This document shows, piece by piece, positions 55,110 through 63,215 of a stretch of 64,000 bases of DNA. Source of the DNA: Agrobacterium rosae (GTDB taxonomy: Bacteria > Pseudomonadota > Alphaproteobacteria > Rhizobiales > Rhizobiaceae); NCBI RefSeq assembly GCF_002915175.1, contig NZ_NXEJ01000004.1:186001-250000 (forward strand). The letters run 5' to 3'. Position 1 is the stretch's first letter. Each line of letters begins with the position of its first letter. The notes beneath the pieces were generated by a model that saw only the letters and a list, made by a program, of their open reading frames with translations, was not told where the DNA came from and did no database searches. The position numbers and the translations under genes are program-made.

Positions 55110-56405
55110 TCAACTGCTGCGTTGGGTGGCGTCGGTAATGATTTGATCGTCGGGCGAAATATCCCCCGATTTGATGGCGGTAAACTGGCCATCGGTCGCA
55201 CCGGTTTCGACCTGCACGGAAACAGGCTGGTTGTTTCGCAACACCCAGACGCTTCGCTTCGTGGTGTCTTCGCCAGATCCGCCGCCGCCGCGCTGACGAC
55301 CCATGCGGGGAGGGCGGAACAATCCCATCAAGCCGCCGCCACGTGATGCTGATTCGCGCGGTGGGGTGTAACGAAGGGCGGCATTGGGAACGAGGATCGC
55401 GTCTTTCACCTGCTGCACGACGATGTTTGCAGTGGCCGTCATGCCGGGGCGCAGCAGCAGCTCGGCATTATCCACCGTTAGTATGCCCTTGTAGGTGACG
55501 ACGTTGGAAACGGTCTCAGAGGCAAAGCGCACGGTTTCTATTGCGGCCGGAAAGCTTCGTTCCGGGTAGGCATCCACGTTGAAGGTTGCGGTCTGCCCCG
55601 TCTCGACTTTACCGACATCGGCCTCATCAATGGCCACCTGAAGCTCCATGTGGCGCAGGTCACCCGCGATGGTGAACAGCACGGGTGCATTCAGCGAAGA
55701 CGCGACGGTCGCGCCTGGGTCCACATCGCGCGTGAGAACCACGCCATCGATGGGCGATATGATCCTGGCCTTACCCAGGTTCAGTTCCGCCAATCGAAGA
55801 TCGGCTTCGGCCGACAGAACCGACGCGCCATTCACCTCAAGCGTAGCGGCGGAGGCATCATAGGTGAACTGCGCCACTTCCAGATCCTGCTGACTGGAGA
55901 CGCGGCTTTGAACGAGGGATTTCAGCCGGTCCAGCGACGACTTGGCAGAACCCAGGTCGGCTTGCGCCTTCAGGACGCTGGCTTTGGCGGAAGCGAGTTT
56001 GGCGCGCGCGCTCTGCACATCGGCTTCCAGCTTGTTGGTATCCAGTTCCGCTAGAATATCCCCCGACTTGACCGGGCTGTTATAGGTCACATTGACCTTG
56101 CGGACGGTGCCGGAAAGCTCGCTCGAGATATCCACCTGATCCGTCGGTTGAACGGAGCCCGTCGACGTAACGATGACGGAGAGGTCACCCTTCTTGGCGT
56201 CCTGCGTCGTGTAGGTATAGGCAACATGCGAGCCGCCAGCGATATAATAATATGCACCCGCGCCACCCAGCGCCAACACCACCACCGACGTATAAAGAAA
56301 ACGGCGCGATTTCTTTTTGCCGGTTTTTGCGGAAACCAGAATATCGCGCAGATCCGGCTTGTCTGCTGGCTTGGATGTCGTGTTGCTGTCGTCGGCGGAG
56401 TTCAT
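55110..56405 (-). CDS. HlyD/MacA-family periplasmic adaptor protein
   Basis: A 431-residue membrane fusion protein. A cytoplasmic tail with 'KTGKKKSRR' precedes one membrane anchor (FLYTSVVVLALGGAGAYYYIAG). Periplasmic parts follow: lipoyl half-motifs 'VSSELSGTVRKVNV'-like (reads ISSELSGTVRKVNV) and 'ARIISPIDGVVLTRDVDPG'. Between them is a coiled-coil hairpin (~130-190), and barrel domains follow. A Gly/Arg-rich low-complexity insert (SRGGGLMGLFRPPRMGRQRGGG) is unusual. First gene of a HlyD-ATPase-permease operon; the outer-membrane channel is not in the window. Confidence 0.92.
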   Translation of the reverse strand: MNSADDSNTTSKPADKPDLRDILVSAKTGKKKSRRFLYTSVVVLALGGAGAYYYIAGGSHVAYTYTTQDAKKGDLSVIVTSTGSVQPTDQVDISSELSGTVRKVNVTYNSPVKSGDILAELDTNKLEADVQSARAKLASAKASVLKAQADLGSAKSSLDRLKSLVQSRVSSQQDLEVAQFTYDASAATLEVNGASVLSAEADLRLAELNLGKARIISPIDGVVLTRDVDPGATVASSLNAPVLFTIAGDLRHMELQVAIDEADVGKVETGQTATFNVDAYPERSFPAAIETVRFASETVSNVVTYKGILTVDNAELLLRPGMTATANIVVQQVKDAILVPNAALRYTPPRESASRGGGLMGLFRPPRMGRQRGGGGSGEDTTKRSVWVLRNNQPVSVQVETGATDGQFTAIKSGDISPDDQIITDATQRSS

Positions 56406-56676
56406 TCTCTTTACCTATCAAGACAATGCCGTGGCGGAGTTTGGCAAAAACATAATTTTTGCAAGCCATTAAGGTTTTCGGCATTGTGTCCGTCTGTCCC
56501 GTCCGGCTTCGCATAGCTTTGGCGCGGGGTGAAGTGAAAACTTCGTAATCTTGTCTTGAGGCAATGATTTGAGCAGTTTGGGCCCCAACCGGGCGCTTCG
56601 CAAAAAAAACAAAAGAAAGATGATTTTACCTGTTGCAGGCCGTGGGTGAACCGTGTATCTCCCCACCATCGAAAGA

Positions 56677-56753
<77 letters not shown>

Positions 56754-56818
56754 CTTTCGGAAGTTCTGTGTTTACAGTGACTTCCACAATTCCCCTAAAG
56801 TAAAAACTGCTACGTCTG

Positions 56819-56846
56819 AGCCGGTCTTACCGGCTTTTGCCTTTTT
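56819..56846 (+). terminator. Terminator downstream of tRNA-Pro
   Basis: AGCCGG (56819-56824) / CCGGCT (56830-56835), loop TCTTA, followed by TTTGCCTTTTT. Confidence 0.75.
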
Positions 56847-56856
56847 CAGTCTGGCT

Positions 56857-57003
56857 TCACGCCAGATATTGAAAATAGGCCCAAGCGGCGATGAAGAACG
56901 CGATGATGCCGGCCACGATTGCGAGCTTGCGCAGTTGCGGGTTTGGTTTGCGCGGCTGCTTTGGTGGCTCCGGCTTGCGGAATTTGATGACGTTTTCGTT
57001 CAT
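56857..57003 (-). CDS. Small single-pass membrane protein, 48 aa
   Basis: An unannotated-size gene: ATG 57003 to TGA 56857, 48 residues. It has a basic, proline-rich N-terminal half (IKFRKPEPPKQPRKPNPQLRK), then one membrane helix (LAIVAGIIAFFIAAWAYF). The composition (charged head, clean hydrophobic helix, short tail Q-Y-L-A) argues for a real protein. It lies between tRNA-Pro and NDUFS4-like gene, on the opposite strand to both. Function unknown. Confidence 0.72.
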   Translation of the reverse strand: MNENVIKFRKPEPPKQPRKPNPQLRKLAIVAGIIAFFIAAWAYFQYLA

Positions 57004-57245
57004 GTCTGGCGTCCTTTGAATTGCGAGCCGATAAAATATGCTTCGCGGGCGACACGCAAGTCAGGGCCCAAGCTTTTCGGTACCTATGGCTTTTATGGTT
57101 TCCGTAATATGCAGGGCCTGACCGGCTTGACTTCATAAGGCGTTCGGTCCAATTGAGTTTTGCTATCGCGTTGTTATAAATCTATGATGTGTGATGGCTA
57201 GAAAAAGCGGAAGGCCGCTTGATCGCAAGACCGGAGCAGTTTGAG

Positions 57246-57551
57246 ATGTCTGCAAAAATTTATCGCCCAGCAAAAACGGCCATGCAGTCCGGCAAGGCCA
57301 AGACCAACCAATGGGTGCTGGAGTTCGACGCCGAAATCCCCCGCAAGATCGATCCGATCATGGGCTACACGTCGTCGTCTGATATGAAGCAGCAGGTCAA
57401 GCTGTTGTTCGAAACGCAGGAGCAGGCTGAAGCCTATGCAAAGCGCAAAGGCATCGACTACCGCGTGATCCAGCCACAGGAGGCCACCCGCAAGGTTGTT
57501 TCCTACACCGACAATTTCAAGTTCAGCCGCACACAGCCCTGGACTCACTGA
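57246..57551 (+). CDS. Complex I accessory subunit, NDUFS4-like (ETC_C1_NDUFA4 family)
   Basis: A 101-residue homologue of the mitochondrial NDUFS4 (18-kDa) subunit of NADH dehydrogenase. It begins 'MSAKIYRPAKTAMQSGKAKTNQW' (shorter runs: KIYRPAKTAMQSGK), the diagnostic family start, followed by 'WVLEFDAEIPRKIDPIMGYTSSSDM' and a final 'FSRTQPWTH'. I chose ATG 57246. It probably stabilises the peripheral arm near the N-module. Presence of NDUFS4 is typical for alphaproteobacteria. tRNA-Arg lies 15 bp after the stop. Confidence 0.93.
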   Translation: MSAKIYRPAKTAMQSGKAKTNQWVLEFDAEIPRKIDPIMGYTSSSDMKQQVKLLFETQEQAEAYAKRKGIDYRVIQPQEATRKVVSYTDNFKFSRTQPWTH

Positions 57552-57565
57552 TTTATCCAGACAAT

Positions 57566-57642
<77 letters not shown>

Positions 57643-57651
57643 CCCATACGA

Positions 57652-57690
57652 AAACGCCCTCGAAAGATGTTTCGAGGGCGTTTCTTATTT
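57652..57690 (+). terminator. Terminator downstream of tRNA-Arg
   Basis: AAACGCCCTCGAAA (57652-57665) / TTTCGAGGGCGTTT (57670-57683), a perfect 14-bp stem, loop GATG, then CTTATTTT. Confidence 0.95.
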
Positions 57691-57717
57691 TGGATACAGC
57701 CGGGTTATTTTTGGGCT

Positions 57718-57987
57718 TCAGTGCACGTTCAGCACGTGGGCGTGATTGCTAGCCGTCATGAATGATTCGCGAGCGGTTTCCAGGTCACATTTGCCCAAGA
57801 GTGCATTCAGGCAGTTTTGCCGCGCTTCTTCGTACTCTTGACCGTGATCGTTTGGCCAGCGGTACATCAGCAGGTCGAGAGCGATCAACGGGCTGTAGAT
57901 TTCCAGTGCCGCACAAAGTGGCAAATGGATCGCGACTGGCTTGATCCATTCGGCATGGTGGCAGGGCTCAGTTCTGTGAATTAGCAT
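57718..57987 (-). CDS. DUF982-family small protein
   Basis: An 89-residue protein matching DUF982, a family expanded in Rhizobiales with unknown function. Visible: 'WIKPVAIHLPLC' near the start, 'YRWPNDHGQEYEEARQNCLNALLG' and 'LETARESFMTASNHAHVL', the usual W-P-x-x-x-G-x-x-Y and A-R-x-x-F-x-x-A pattern. ATG 57987 has a GGAGGAA SD. It is divergent from the BON-like gene across an intergenic region rich in repeats. Confidence 0.85.
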   Translation of the reverse strand: MLIHRTEPCHHAEWIKPVAIHLPLCAALEIYSPLIALDLLMYRWPNDHGQEYEEARQNCLNALLGKCDLETARESFMTASNHAHVLNVH

Positions 57988-58043
57988 GGGGGTTCCTCCT
58001 TCCCATAGTCCTCTCCACGAACCCGAAATTCACATATTAGTTC

Positions 58044-58130
58044 CCGTTCACGAAAAAAGTGAACGGCCTAGGGGTTCCCTTTTTTCAATATGAATGGAAG
58101 ATGAACAAATAAATGAACCGGAGATGAACG
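58044..58130. promoter_or_regulatory. Overlapping hairpins and phased TGAAC repeats between DUF982 and BON-like genes
   Basis: CCGTTCAC (58044-58051) / GTGAACGG (58059-58066) is one stem. GAAAAAAG (58052-58059) with GAAC and GTTC / CTTTTTTC (58079-58086) is a second. They share GTGAAC, so they cannot form together. After them ATGAA(C/T) recurs at 58090, 58101, 58113 and 58124, spaced 11-12 bp. The shape suggests regulation of one or both genes. Confidence 0.5.
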
Positions 58131-58178
58131 AAAATACGACTTAGGCGTTGTATCACTAACAACCGAGGAGATGCGAAA

Positions 58179-58427
58179 ATGTTCAATCTGTCTGGAATTC
58201 AAGAAAGCTTTTTTGGCGATCGTATGGCCGGTGTATGCCAGGCGATCACGTCAGCTCTGGCATTCGAGTCGGGTCTTGAAAAGTCGAGCATCTCGGCCTC
58301 TGTAGAAAACGACGTTATCTATCTTGAAGGTACGGCTGACTCGGTGGAAGCCATTGATATCGCTATCAATCTCGCTTCGTCGATTTCGAATTGTCGTATT
58401 TTGAGCCACGTAGAGCCTTGCTACTGA
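58179..58427 (+). CDS. Small BON-like protein
   Basis: An 82-residue protein without a signal peptide. Residues ~35-75 (SASVENDVIYLEGTADSVEAI...NLASSISNC) resemble one BON-type beta-alpha-beta unit (osmotic-stress/phospholipid-binding fold), which is usually 50-60 residues. The start has GAGGAG upstream (AACCGAGGAGATGCGAAA). Function unknown; the call rests on weak pattern similarity. Preceded by the repeat-rich region. Confidence 0.6.
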   Translation: MFNLSGIQESFFGDRMAGVCQAITSALAFESGLEKSSISASVENDVIYLEGTADSVEAIDIAINLASSISNCRILSHVEPCY

Positions 58428-58439
58428 CGTGACCTTATT

Positions 58440-58460
58440 GCCGGGCGTTAAACGCCCGGC
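58440..58460. terminator. Hairpin between the BON-like gene and the DUF192 gene
   Basis: GCCGGGCGT (58440-58448) / ACGCCCGGC (58452-58460), loop TAA, perfect 9-bp stem but no U-tract. It lies between convergent genes. Confidence 0.6.
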
Positions 58461-58469
58461 TGAGCAGTG

Positions 58470-58958
58470 CTACTGGCTGGTTTTTCCAAGCTGAGCGCTC
58501 TTGACTGTATCACCGGTTTTTATTCCAAAATTTTTCGCTGCTCCGCCGTTCAGCTCGAGAACGTAACGCACCGCTCCACGCGAACTGATAATTGATTCGG
58601 AGTGTGGAACTGCACCAGCGTGGATATGTTCGATCTTTCCAGCCTTGGAAATGAACAGCATGTCGAGCGGAATGAGCGTATTTCTCATCCACATCGTCAC
58701 TTCACGGTCTGTCTTGAAATCGAACAACATGCCGTTGTTCGTTCCCATCGACTTGCGATACATCAAACCCTGTTGACGCTGCGCGTCCGTTGTTGCGAGC
58801 TCGACAGTGAAGTTGTGTGTTTTGCCGTCTGAGGTCTGGATCGTCAGCTGTTCCGACGTAAATGTTTCCTCAGCAGACAGCGGCGCAACCGTCGCAACGA
58901 AAAAAGCGAGCGCAGCTATTGCGCTCACTTTGCAGGTCGATAGGAGATTTTCGAACAT
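58470..58958 (-). CDS. DUF192-family periplasmic protein
   Basis: A 162-residue exported protein with a signal peptide (VSAIAALAFFVATVAPLSA-E). The mature part has DUF192 motifs: 'QRQQGLMYRKSMGTNNGMLFDF', 'MWMRNTLIPLDMLFISKAGKIEHI' and 'SSRGAVRYVLELNGG'. Function unknown. The ATG overlaps the stop of the cold-shock gene by one base (TGATG), so the two are coupled; this pair recurs in alphaproteobacteria. Confidence 0.9.
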   Translation of the reverse strand: MFENLLSTCKVSAIAALAFFVATVAPLSAEETFTSEQLTIQTSDGKTHNFTVELATTDAQRQQGLMYRKSMGTNNGMLFDFKTDREVTMWMRNTLIPLDMLFISKAGKIEHIHAGAVPHSESIISSRGAVRYVLELNGGAAKNFGIKTGDTVKSAQLGKTSQ

Positions 58959-59536
58959 CAGTGGGCCATTCCGATCGGGGCGGGGTTGTCGGGGTGGATT
59001 TCCGCAGCCATCAGACCCTTGTCACCATCACCGAAGCGCACAAGAACGACTTGGCCTGGACGTAACTCGGCCAGACCGAAGCGGCGCAACGTCTCCATGT
59101 GAACGAAAATGTCCTCCGTCCCTTCACCGCGTGTCAAAAAGCCAAAGCCTTTCGTGCGGTTGAACCATTTTACGATAGCGCGTTCCAGTCCGCTCGACGG
59201 CGTGACCTGAACATGGGTTCGTACGGGCGGCAGCTGCGATGGGTGAATTGCTGTCGATTGGTCCATGGAGAGCACGCGGAAGGTCTGGTAACCGCGATCT
59301 CGTCGCTGGATCAGCGCAACGATGCGCGTGCCTTCGAGAATTGTCTGATATCCGTCGCGTCGGAGGCAGGAAACATGTAGAAGGACATCCTGCATGCCGT
59401 TGTCAGGCACGATGAAGCCGAAGCCCTTGGCAACGTCGAACCACTTCACAACCCCGGTGATCTCGATCAGGTCGACCGCATCGCCCGAAAGGTCTTCGAA
59501 ATCGGCCACATTTTTCGACGACATTCTGTCCGTCAT
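58958..59536 (-). CDS. Cold-shock protein with two cold-shock domains (CspD-like)
   Basis: A 192-residue nucleic-acid-binding protein with two complete cold-shock domains: ~27-92 ('GVVKWFDVAKGFGFIVPDNGMQDVLLHVS') and ~118-182 ('AIVKWFNRTKGFGFLTRGEGTEDIFVHME'); quoted stretches run across the RNP-1 (KGFGF) and RNP-2 (VLLHVS, DIFVHM) motifs. Double-CSD proteins are typical of alphaproteobacteria and of stationary phase in Caulobacter. ATG 59536 or the next M at codon 5 could be the start. Coupled to the DUF192 gene. Confidence 0.92.
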   Translation of the reverse strand: MTDRMSSKNVADFEDLSGDAVDLIEITGVVKWFDVAKGFGFIVPDNGMQDVLLHVSCLRRDGYQTILEGTRIVALIQRRDRGYQTFRVLSMDQSTAIHPSQLPPVRTHVQVTPSSGLERAIVKWFNRTKGFGFLTRGEGTEDIFVHMETLRRFGLAELRPGQVVLVRFGDGDKGLMAAEIHPDNPAPIGMAH

Positions 59537-59723
59537 TTCCGCCCAGCCCCTCTAAGCACGCACCACTACGGTCAACTGATTCCCTAGAGATAGATTAACA
59601 TCTTGGTAACCGTTTCGCGCAAGCCCTAGTTTTCGATTTATCCACCTGCTTTTATGTCTCTGGGCTTGCTCAAGGCTGACTTACCTGCCGTAACGGCAAG
59701 TTTAAAACGTTAAGGAGAAGTAC

Positions 59724-60164
59724 ATGCGATATCTTCACACGATGGTTCGAGTAAAAGACCTCGAAAAATCCCTGAATTTTTATGGGACAGTATTTGGTCT
59801 GGAGGAAGTCCGTCGTATTGAGAACGACAAGGGGCGTTTTACGCTCGTTTTTCTGGCCGCGCCTGACGATGTGACTGCAGCGCGGGAAAACAAGGCTCCA
59901 TGCCTCGAGCTTACCTATAATTGGGATTCCGAAGATTACGCAGGCGGTCGCAACTTCGGACATCTGGCCTATGAGGTGGACGATATCTATGAGACCTGCG
60001 CCAAACTTCAGGCGAGCGGCGTGACCATCAATCGCCCGCCGCGCGATGGTCATATGGCATTTGTGCGTTCTCCGGACGGTATCTCCATCGAGATATTGCA
60101 GAAAGGCGCAAGCCTTGCACCAGCCGAGCCATGGATATCCATGGAGAATACCGGCTCCTGGTAA
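59724..60164 (+). CDS. gloA: Lactoylglutathione lyase (glyoxalase I)
   Basis: It isomerises the methylglyoxal-glutathione hemithioacetal to lactoylglutathione. 146 residues. Metal ligands are visible in family positions: His5 ([16 protein letters not shown]), Glu in '[13 protein letters not shown]', His in '[12 protein letters not shown]' and Glu in '[11 protein letters not shown]'. The start ATG has AAGGAGAAG upstream. It stands alone. Confidence 0.94.
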   Translation: MRYLHTMVRVKDLEKSLNFYGTVFGLEEVRRIENDKGRFTLVFLAAPDDVTAARENKAPCLELTYNWDSEDYAGGRNFGHLAYEVDDIYETCAKLQASGVTINRPPRDGHMAFVRSPDGISIEILQKGASLAPAEPWISMENTGSW

Positions 60165-60314
60165 GTTGATTCCCCTATTTTAGGGCTCATCAGACATCGC
60201 AGCGCTGGCGTTTCTGCTTGGGCATGTTTCGTCGATGGACGAAATGCCTGTTCAGTTTCGGCAGTGCTGTGCTAGAGGGTTGGTGAAGTTGCAACGTTTT
60301 GCGGAGGCTTTGCC

Positions 60315-61550
60315 TTGAAAATCGTCAACGGCAATTCGGCATATCCGACCAAAGGCTGTCTGGTTGCCGTCTTCCTTCTGACCCTCTCCGGCTGTGTTTC
60401 TGCGGTTTCGGAAGACAAGAATGCTAAAGCGACGCTTGCGCCGGCGGCAACTGCCACGCCGGCGACAGCCGCTGTTGCAACGGCACAGGCTGGCCCTAAT
60501 GCCCAGACGCCACGTGGCGGTTACGTTGACCCCGCAATGGTCTCCGGAACGCCCAACGCCGCATCTCAACACACTGCCACGGCAGCGCAAGCGCAGGGAA
60601 CGCAGCAGGTTTACGGTCAAGCTCCGCAGATTTCCGGTCTGTCCACCCAGCCAACCGGCATTTCCGCCAGCTCCTTGAGCATCTATGCGAATTCCGCCCC
60701 TGTTGCAGCGCCTGTCGCCGTCGCACCTTCGGACAGTGCCTCCACAGGCAGCATACCGGCCTACGCACCAACGCAAAAAATCGTTCCGGCGCTGAACAGC
60801 GTTTATTCGGCACCCGCCACCGCGCCACAACCAGCGGCCAATCCCGTTTCCGCGCAGGCCAATGAGCAGCACTCCGCAAGAGGCGTTTCTCCGGCGGTAG
60901 CGGAACCGAGGCAGGCGATGGCGACGCAGGCTCTCCCCACGAAGAGTACCATCCCGGCTGACCCGACTGGCGTTCCGATCGCCGCATTCTTTGCCAGTGC
61001 CGCGAAGAAACGGGGCTCTGGCAGTGCGCCGGGGTTGACCCAGATGGCAGCCTTGCCGGTTTCGGCCTCCGCACAGGCGGCGGGTATCGCCCTTAACGGT
61101 CGACAATCGATGACGGATGAATTCGACGACACCCATGTCGATGAGGACGACAAACCGGCAGGGCTGATGAAACTCGCTTCGCTCTCCGGCCTCAGCCGCA
61201 TTGCTCCCAACGGGTTGCTGCTGCAGACGGAACAGGTCAATGTCGGCTGCTTCAAGCCGGAACTGATCAAGCGGATCAAGGAAGTGGAAACGCATTATGG
61301 GCGACCTGCGACTGTGACATCCGGATACCGCCCGCCCAAGGCAACAACGCAAGGCTCCAAGCACTATACCTGCGATGCGGCCGACATTCAGGTGAGCGGT
61401 GTTTCCAAGTGGGAGCTCGCCAATTACCTGCGCTCTATTCCAGATCGTGGTGGCGTTGGCACCTACTGCCACACCGAATCGGTTCATATGGATCTGGGCG
61501 AGCCGCGCGACTGGAACTGGCGCTGCCGCAGAACATCTAAAAGCCTCTGA
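60315..61550 (+). CDS. M15-type (YcbK-like) putative peptidoglycan peptidase lipoprotein
   Basis: A 411-residue lipoprotein. The signal ends at a lipobox (LLTLSGC). A ~260-residue linker, rich in Ala, Pro, Thr and Gln, follows. The C-terminal peptidase M15_3 domain (~310-411) shows 'CFKPELIKRIKEVETHYGRPATVTSGYRPP', 'GSKHYTCDAADIQV' and 'TESVHMDLGEPRDWNWRCRR'. The His, Asp, His pattern fits a zinc site. The start is TTG 60315 with CGGAGG 7 nt before. Likely outer-membrane-anchored and active in wall turnover; D-alanyl activity unproved. Confidence 0.87.
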   Translation: MKIVNGNSAYPTKGCLVAVFLLTLSGCVSAVSEDKNAKATLAPAATATPATAAVATAQAGPNAQTPRGGYVDPAMVSGTPNAASQHTATAAQAQGTQQVYGQAPQISGLSTQPTGISASSLSIYANSAPVAAPVAVAPSDSASTGSIPAYAPTQKIVPALNSVYSAPATAPQPAANPVSAQANEQHSARGVSPAVAEPRQAMATQALPTKSTIPADPTGVPIAAFFASAAKKRGSGSAPGLTQMAALPVSASAQAAGIALNGRQSMTDEFDDTHVDEDDKPAGLMKLASLSGLSRIAPNGLLLQTEQVNVGCFKPELIKRIKEVETHYGRPATVTSGYRPPKATTQGSKHYTCDAADIQVSGVSKWELANYLRSIPDRGGVGTYCHTESVHMDLGEPRDWNWRCRRTSKSL

Positions 61551-61569
61551 AATTGACGTCCTAAAACGC

Positions 61570-61610
61570 TCAACGCCCCGCCATGGATATGGTGGGGCGT
61601 TGATGTTTTA
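61570..61610 (+). terminator. Terminator of the M15-type gene
   Basis: TCAACGCCCCGCCAT (61570-61584) / ATGGTGGGGCGTTGA (61589-61603), 15 bp with one G-T pair, loop GGAT, then TGTTTTA. Confidence 0.9.
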
Positions 61611-61648
61611 TACCTAAGCCGTAGTCAACGTTGGACAGCGGCTTTCGC

Positions 61649-61873
61649 TTATGGCGTTGCTGGAGCCGGAGTAGCTGGTGCCGGGGTCGCTGGCGCAGGT
61701 GTGGCCGGTGCTGGCGTAGCTGGCGCTGGCGCAGCAGGCTGCGTCGTCGTTGCTGGCGGCGGGCTCGCGGGCGTTCCGGTCGTGCTCGTGGTGCGGGTAC
61801 CCGTCATAAAGTAGGCAATCGCCATAACCACGACGATGGCCGCAATCACGATAGTAATCGTACGGTTGTTCAT
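61649..61873 (-). CDS. Small membrane protein with PAPAT repeats
   Basis: A 74-residue protein: a short N-terminus, one membrane helix (TITIVIAAIVVVMAIAYFM), then a Thr-rich bridge and a tail of five P-A-P-A-T units ending at the C-terminus. The tail is encoded by a degenerate 15-bp tandem repeat at ~61655-61735. I chose ATG 61873 (M-N-N-R-T); upstream codons add an unlikely Cys-rich extension. Known in rhizobia only as hypothetical. The tail is probably periplasmic. Confidence 0.72.
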   Translation of the reverse strand: MNNRTITIVIAAIVVVMAIAYFMTGTRTTSTTGTPASPPPATTTQPAAPAPATPAPATPAPATPAPATPAPATP

Positions 61874-62086
61874 AAGTGCCTCCTCCAAATTGCCCAATGC
61901 CGTTAATCGGCTGAGCTCATCACCACATAACAATGTGGTATCAGCATGTTTGGTTTCAACTGGAGGCGTTATTTGCTGGGTGAATAGGCCGTACACTCAA
62001 CTTAAGGCAGGCGAATCGTCGCAATCGGGCTTCGGCATCTCTGTCTTCATCGTCAGTTTTGCGTGGAGAATGCTGCAAGGTGGAAG

Positions 62087-62162
62087 TGGTGAGAGGCGTG
62101 GGACTCGAACCCACGACCCGCGCATTAAAAGTGCGCTGCTCTACCAGCTGAGCTAGCCTCTC
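62087..62162 (-). tRNA. tRNA-Lys (anticodon TTT)
   Basis: A 76-nt cloverleaf on the minus strand. Acceptor GAGAGGC / GCCTCTC, then A and CCA. Anticodon stem GCGCA/TGCGC encloses CTTTTAA, giving TTT (AAA codons). T-loop GTTCGAGT. Confidence 0.97.
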
Positions 62163-62331
62163 TCACCATATCGTTCCGCGTATCCCTCTGACACATAAAC
62201 ACAAAAGCTGCGTTAAAGTTCAGTTGCTTTAAAAGCCGGGCTGCGTGTTCCTCGTTGGCGGCGAAGCGCCCTTCGGAAGTGCGCGGAACATAGGTAGAGG
62301 CACGTCTGCGGTCAACCCATAAAAACGCGAA

Positions 62332-62355
62332 TATTTCCCGTTCCCGCGTTTTTTT
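62332..62355 (+). terminator. Orphan terminator-like hairpin upstream of ccdA
   Basis: AAAACGCG (62332-62339) / CGCGTTTT (62345-62352) with a short loop, followed by further T residues. No annotated gene ends here; both flanking genes are transcribed outward. It could end an unannotated small RNA that starts in 62170-62330. Confidence 0.5.
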
Positions 62356-62433
62356 GTCGCGAGCGCAAAAAGGTGATTGGTCGTAAGGGGTTGGCCGCGT
62401 TAAATGCGGTTTGAAATGTAGCGGAGTCCGCCC

Positions 62434-63180
62434 TTGTCCATCGCAGATATATCCCTTTTTACAGCGCTTCTGGCCGGTGCGCTCTCGTTTTTGTCGCCCT
62501 GCGTGCTGCCGTTGGTGCCGCCTTATCTCTGCTATATGGCAGGTATTTCCGTGGAGCAGTTTCGGGATGAGCGCTATGAGGCAAAGCCCCAGGTTCGACG
62601 GGCGGTGATGTTTGCGGCGCTGTTCTTTACGCTGGGATTCGCGACTGTTTTCGTGGCGCTGGGGGCGGGCGCGTCCAGCATCGGCATGGTGCTGCGCCAG
62701 AACCTGGATATCCTCGCCAAGATCGGCGGCTTCATCATTATTCTGATGGGGTTGAATTTCCTCGGCGTCTTCCGCATCGGACTATTTTCCCGGGAGGCAC
62801 GGTTTCAGAGCGGCGGCAAACCGGCTACGCTGTCAGGTGCCTATATCATGGGTCTTGCCTTTGCCTTTGGCTGGACGCCGTGCATAGGTCCTGTCCTCGG
62901 TGCCATTCTGGGGGTGGCGGCGTCGAAAGATACGGTGGGGGACGGGGCGATGTTGCTTGCCGTCTATTCCGCCGGGCTTGCCATTCCATTCTGGATCGCG
63001 GCGGCGTTTTCGGGAAGTTTCATGCGGTTTCTCGTCCGTTTCCGCCGCCATCTCGGCATGGTGGAAAAGGCGATGGGCGTGCTTCTCATTCTGACAGGTG
63101 TTGCTTTCATGTCCGGCTTCATCACCAATGTTGCAATCTGGTTTCAGGAAAGCTTTCCAATACTTATGCAGATCGGTTAA
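62434..63180 (+). CDS. ccdA: Cytochrome c biogenesis protein CcdA
   Basis: A 248-residue membrane thiol-disulfide exchanger that carries reducing power across the membrane for cytochrome c maturation. Six hydrophobic segments are visible. The redox cysteines are Cys23 (FLSPCVLPLVPP) and Cys150 (FGWTPCIGPVLG), each in the expected P-C context. The start is TTG 62434, as no ATG lies near. AEC-family gene follows after 35 bp. Confidence 0.94.
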   Translation: MSIADISLFTALLAGALSFLSPCVLPLVPPYLCYMAGISVEQFRDERYEAKPQVRRAVMFAALFFTLGFATVFVALGAGASSIGMVLRQNLDILAKIGGFIIILMGLNFLGVFRIGLFSREARFQSGGKPATLSGAYIMGLAFAFGWTPCIGPVLGAILGVAASKDTVGDGAMLLAVYSAGLAIPFWIAAAFSGSFMRFLVRFRRHLGMVEKAMGVLLILTGVAFMSGFITNVAIWFQESFPILMQIG

Positions 63181-63215
63181 AGTACTGACGGCATCATATT
63201 GGGCGAGGGGGAGCC

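Noticed and set aside
58044..58178. General-stress (EcfG-type) promoter before the BON-like gene
   Set aside because: No GGAAC with a correctly spaced CGTT was found on the plus strand.
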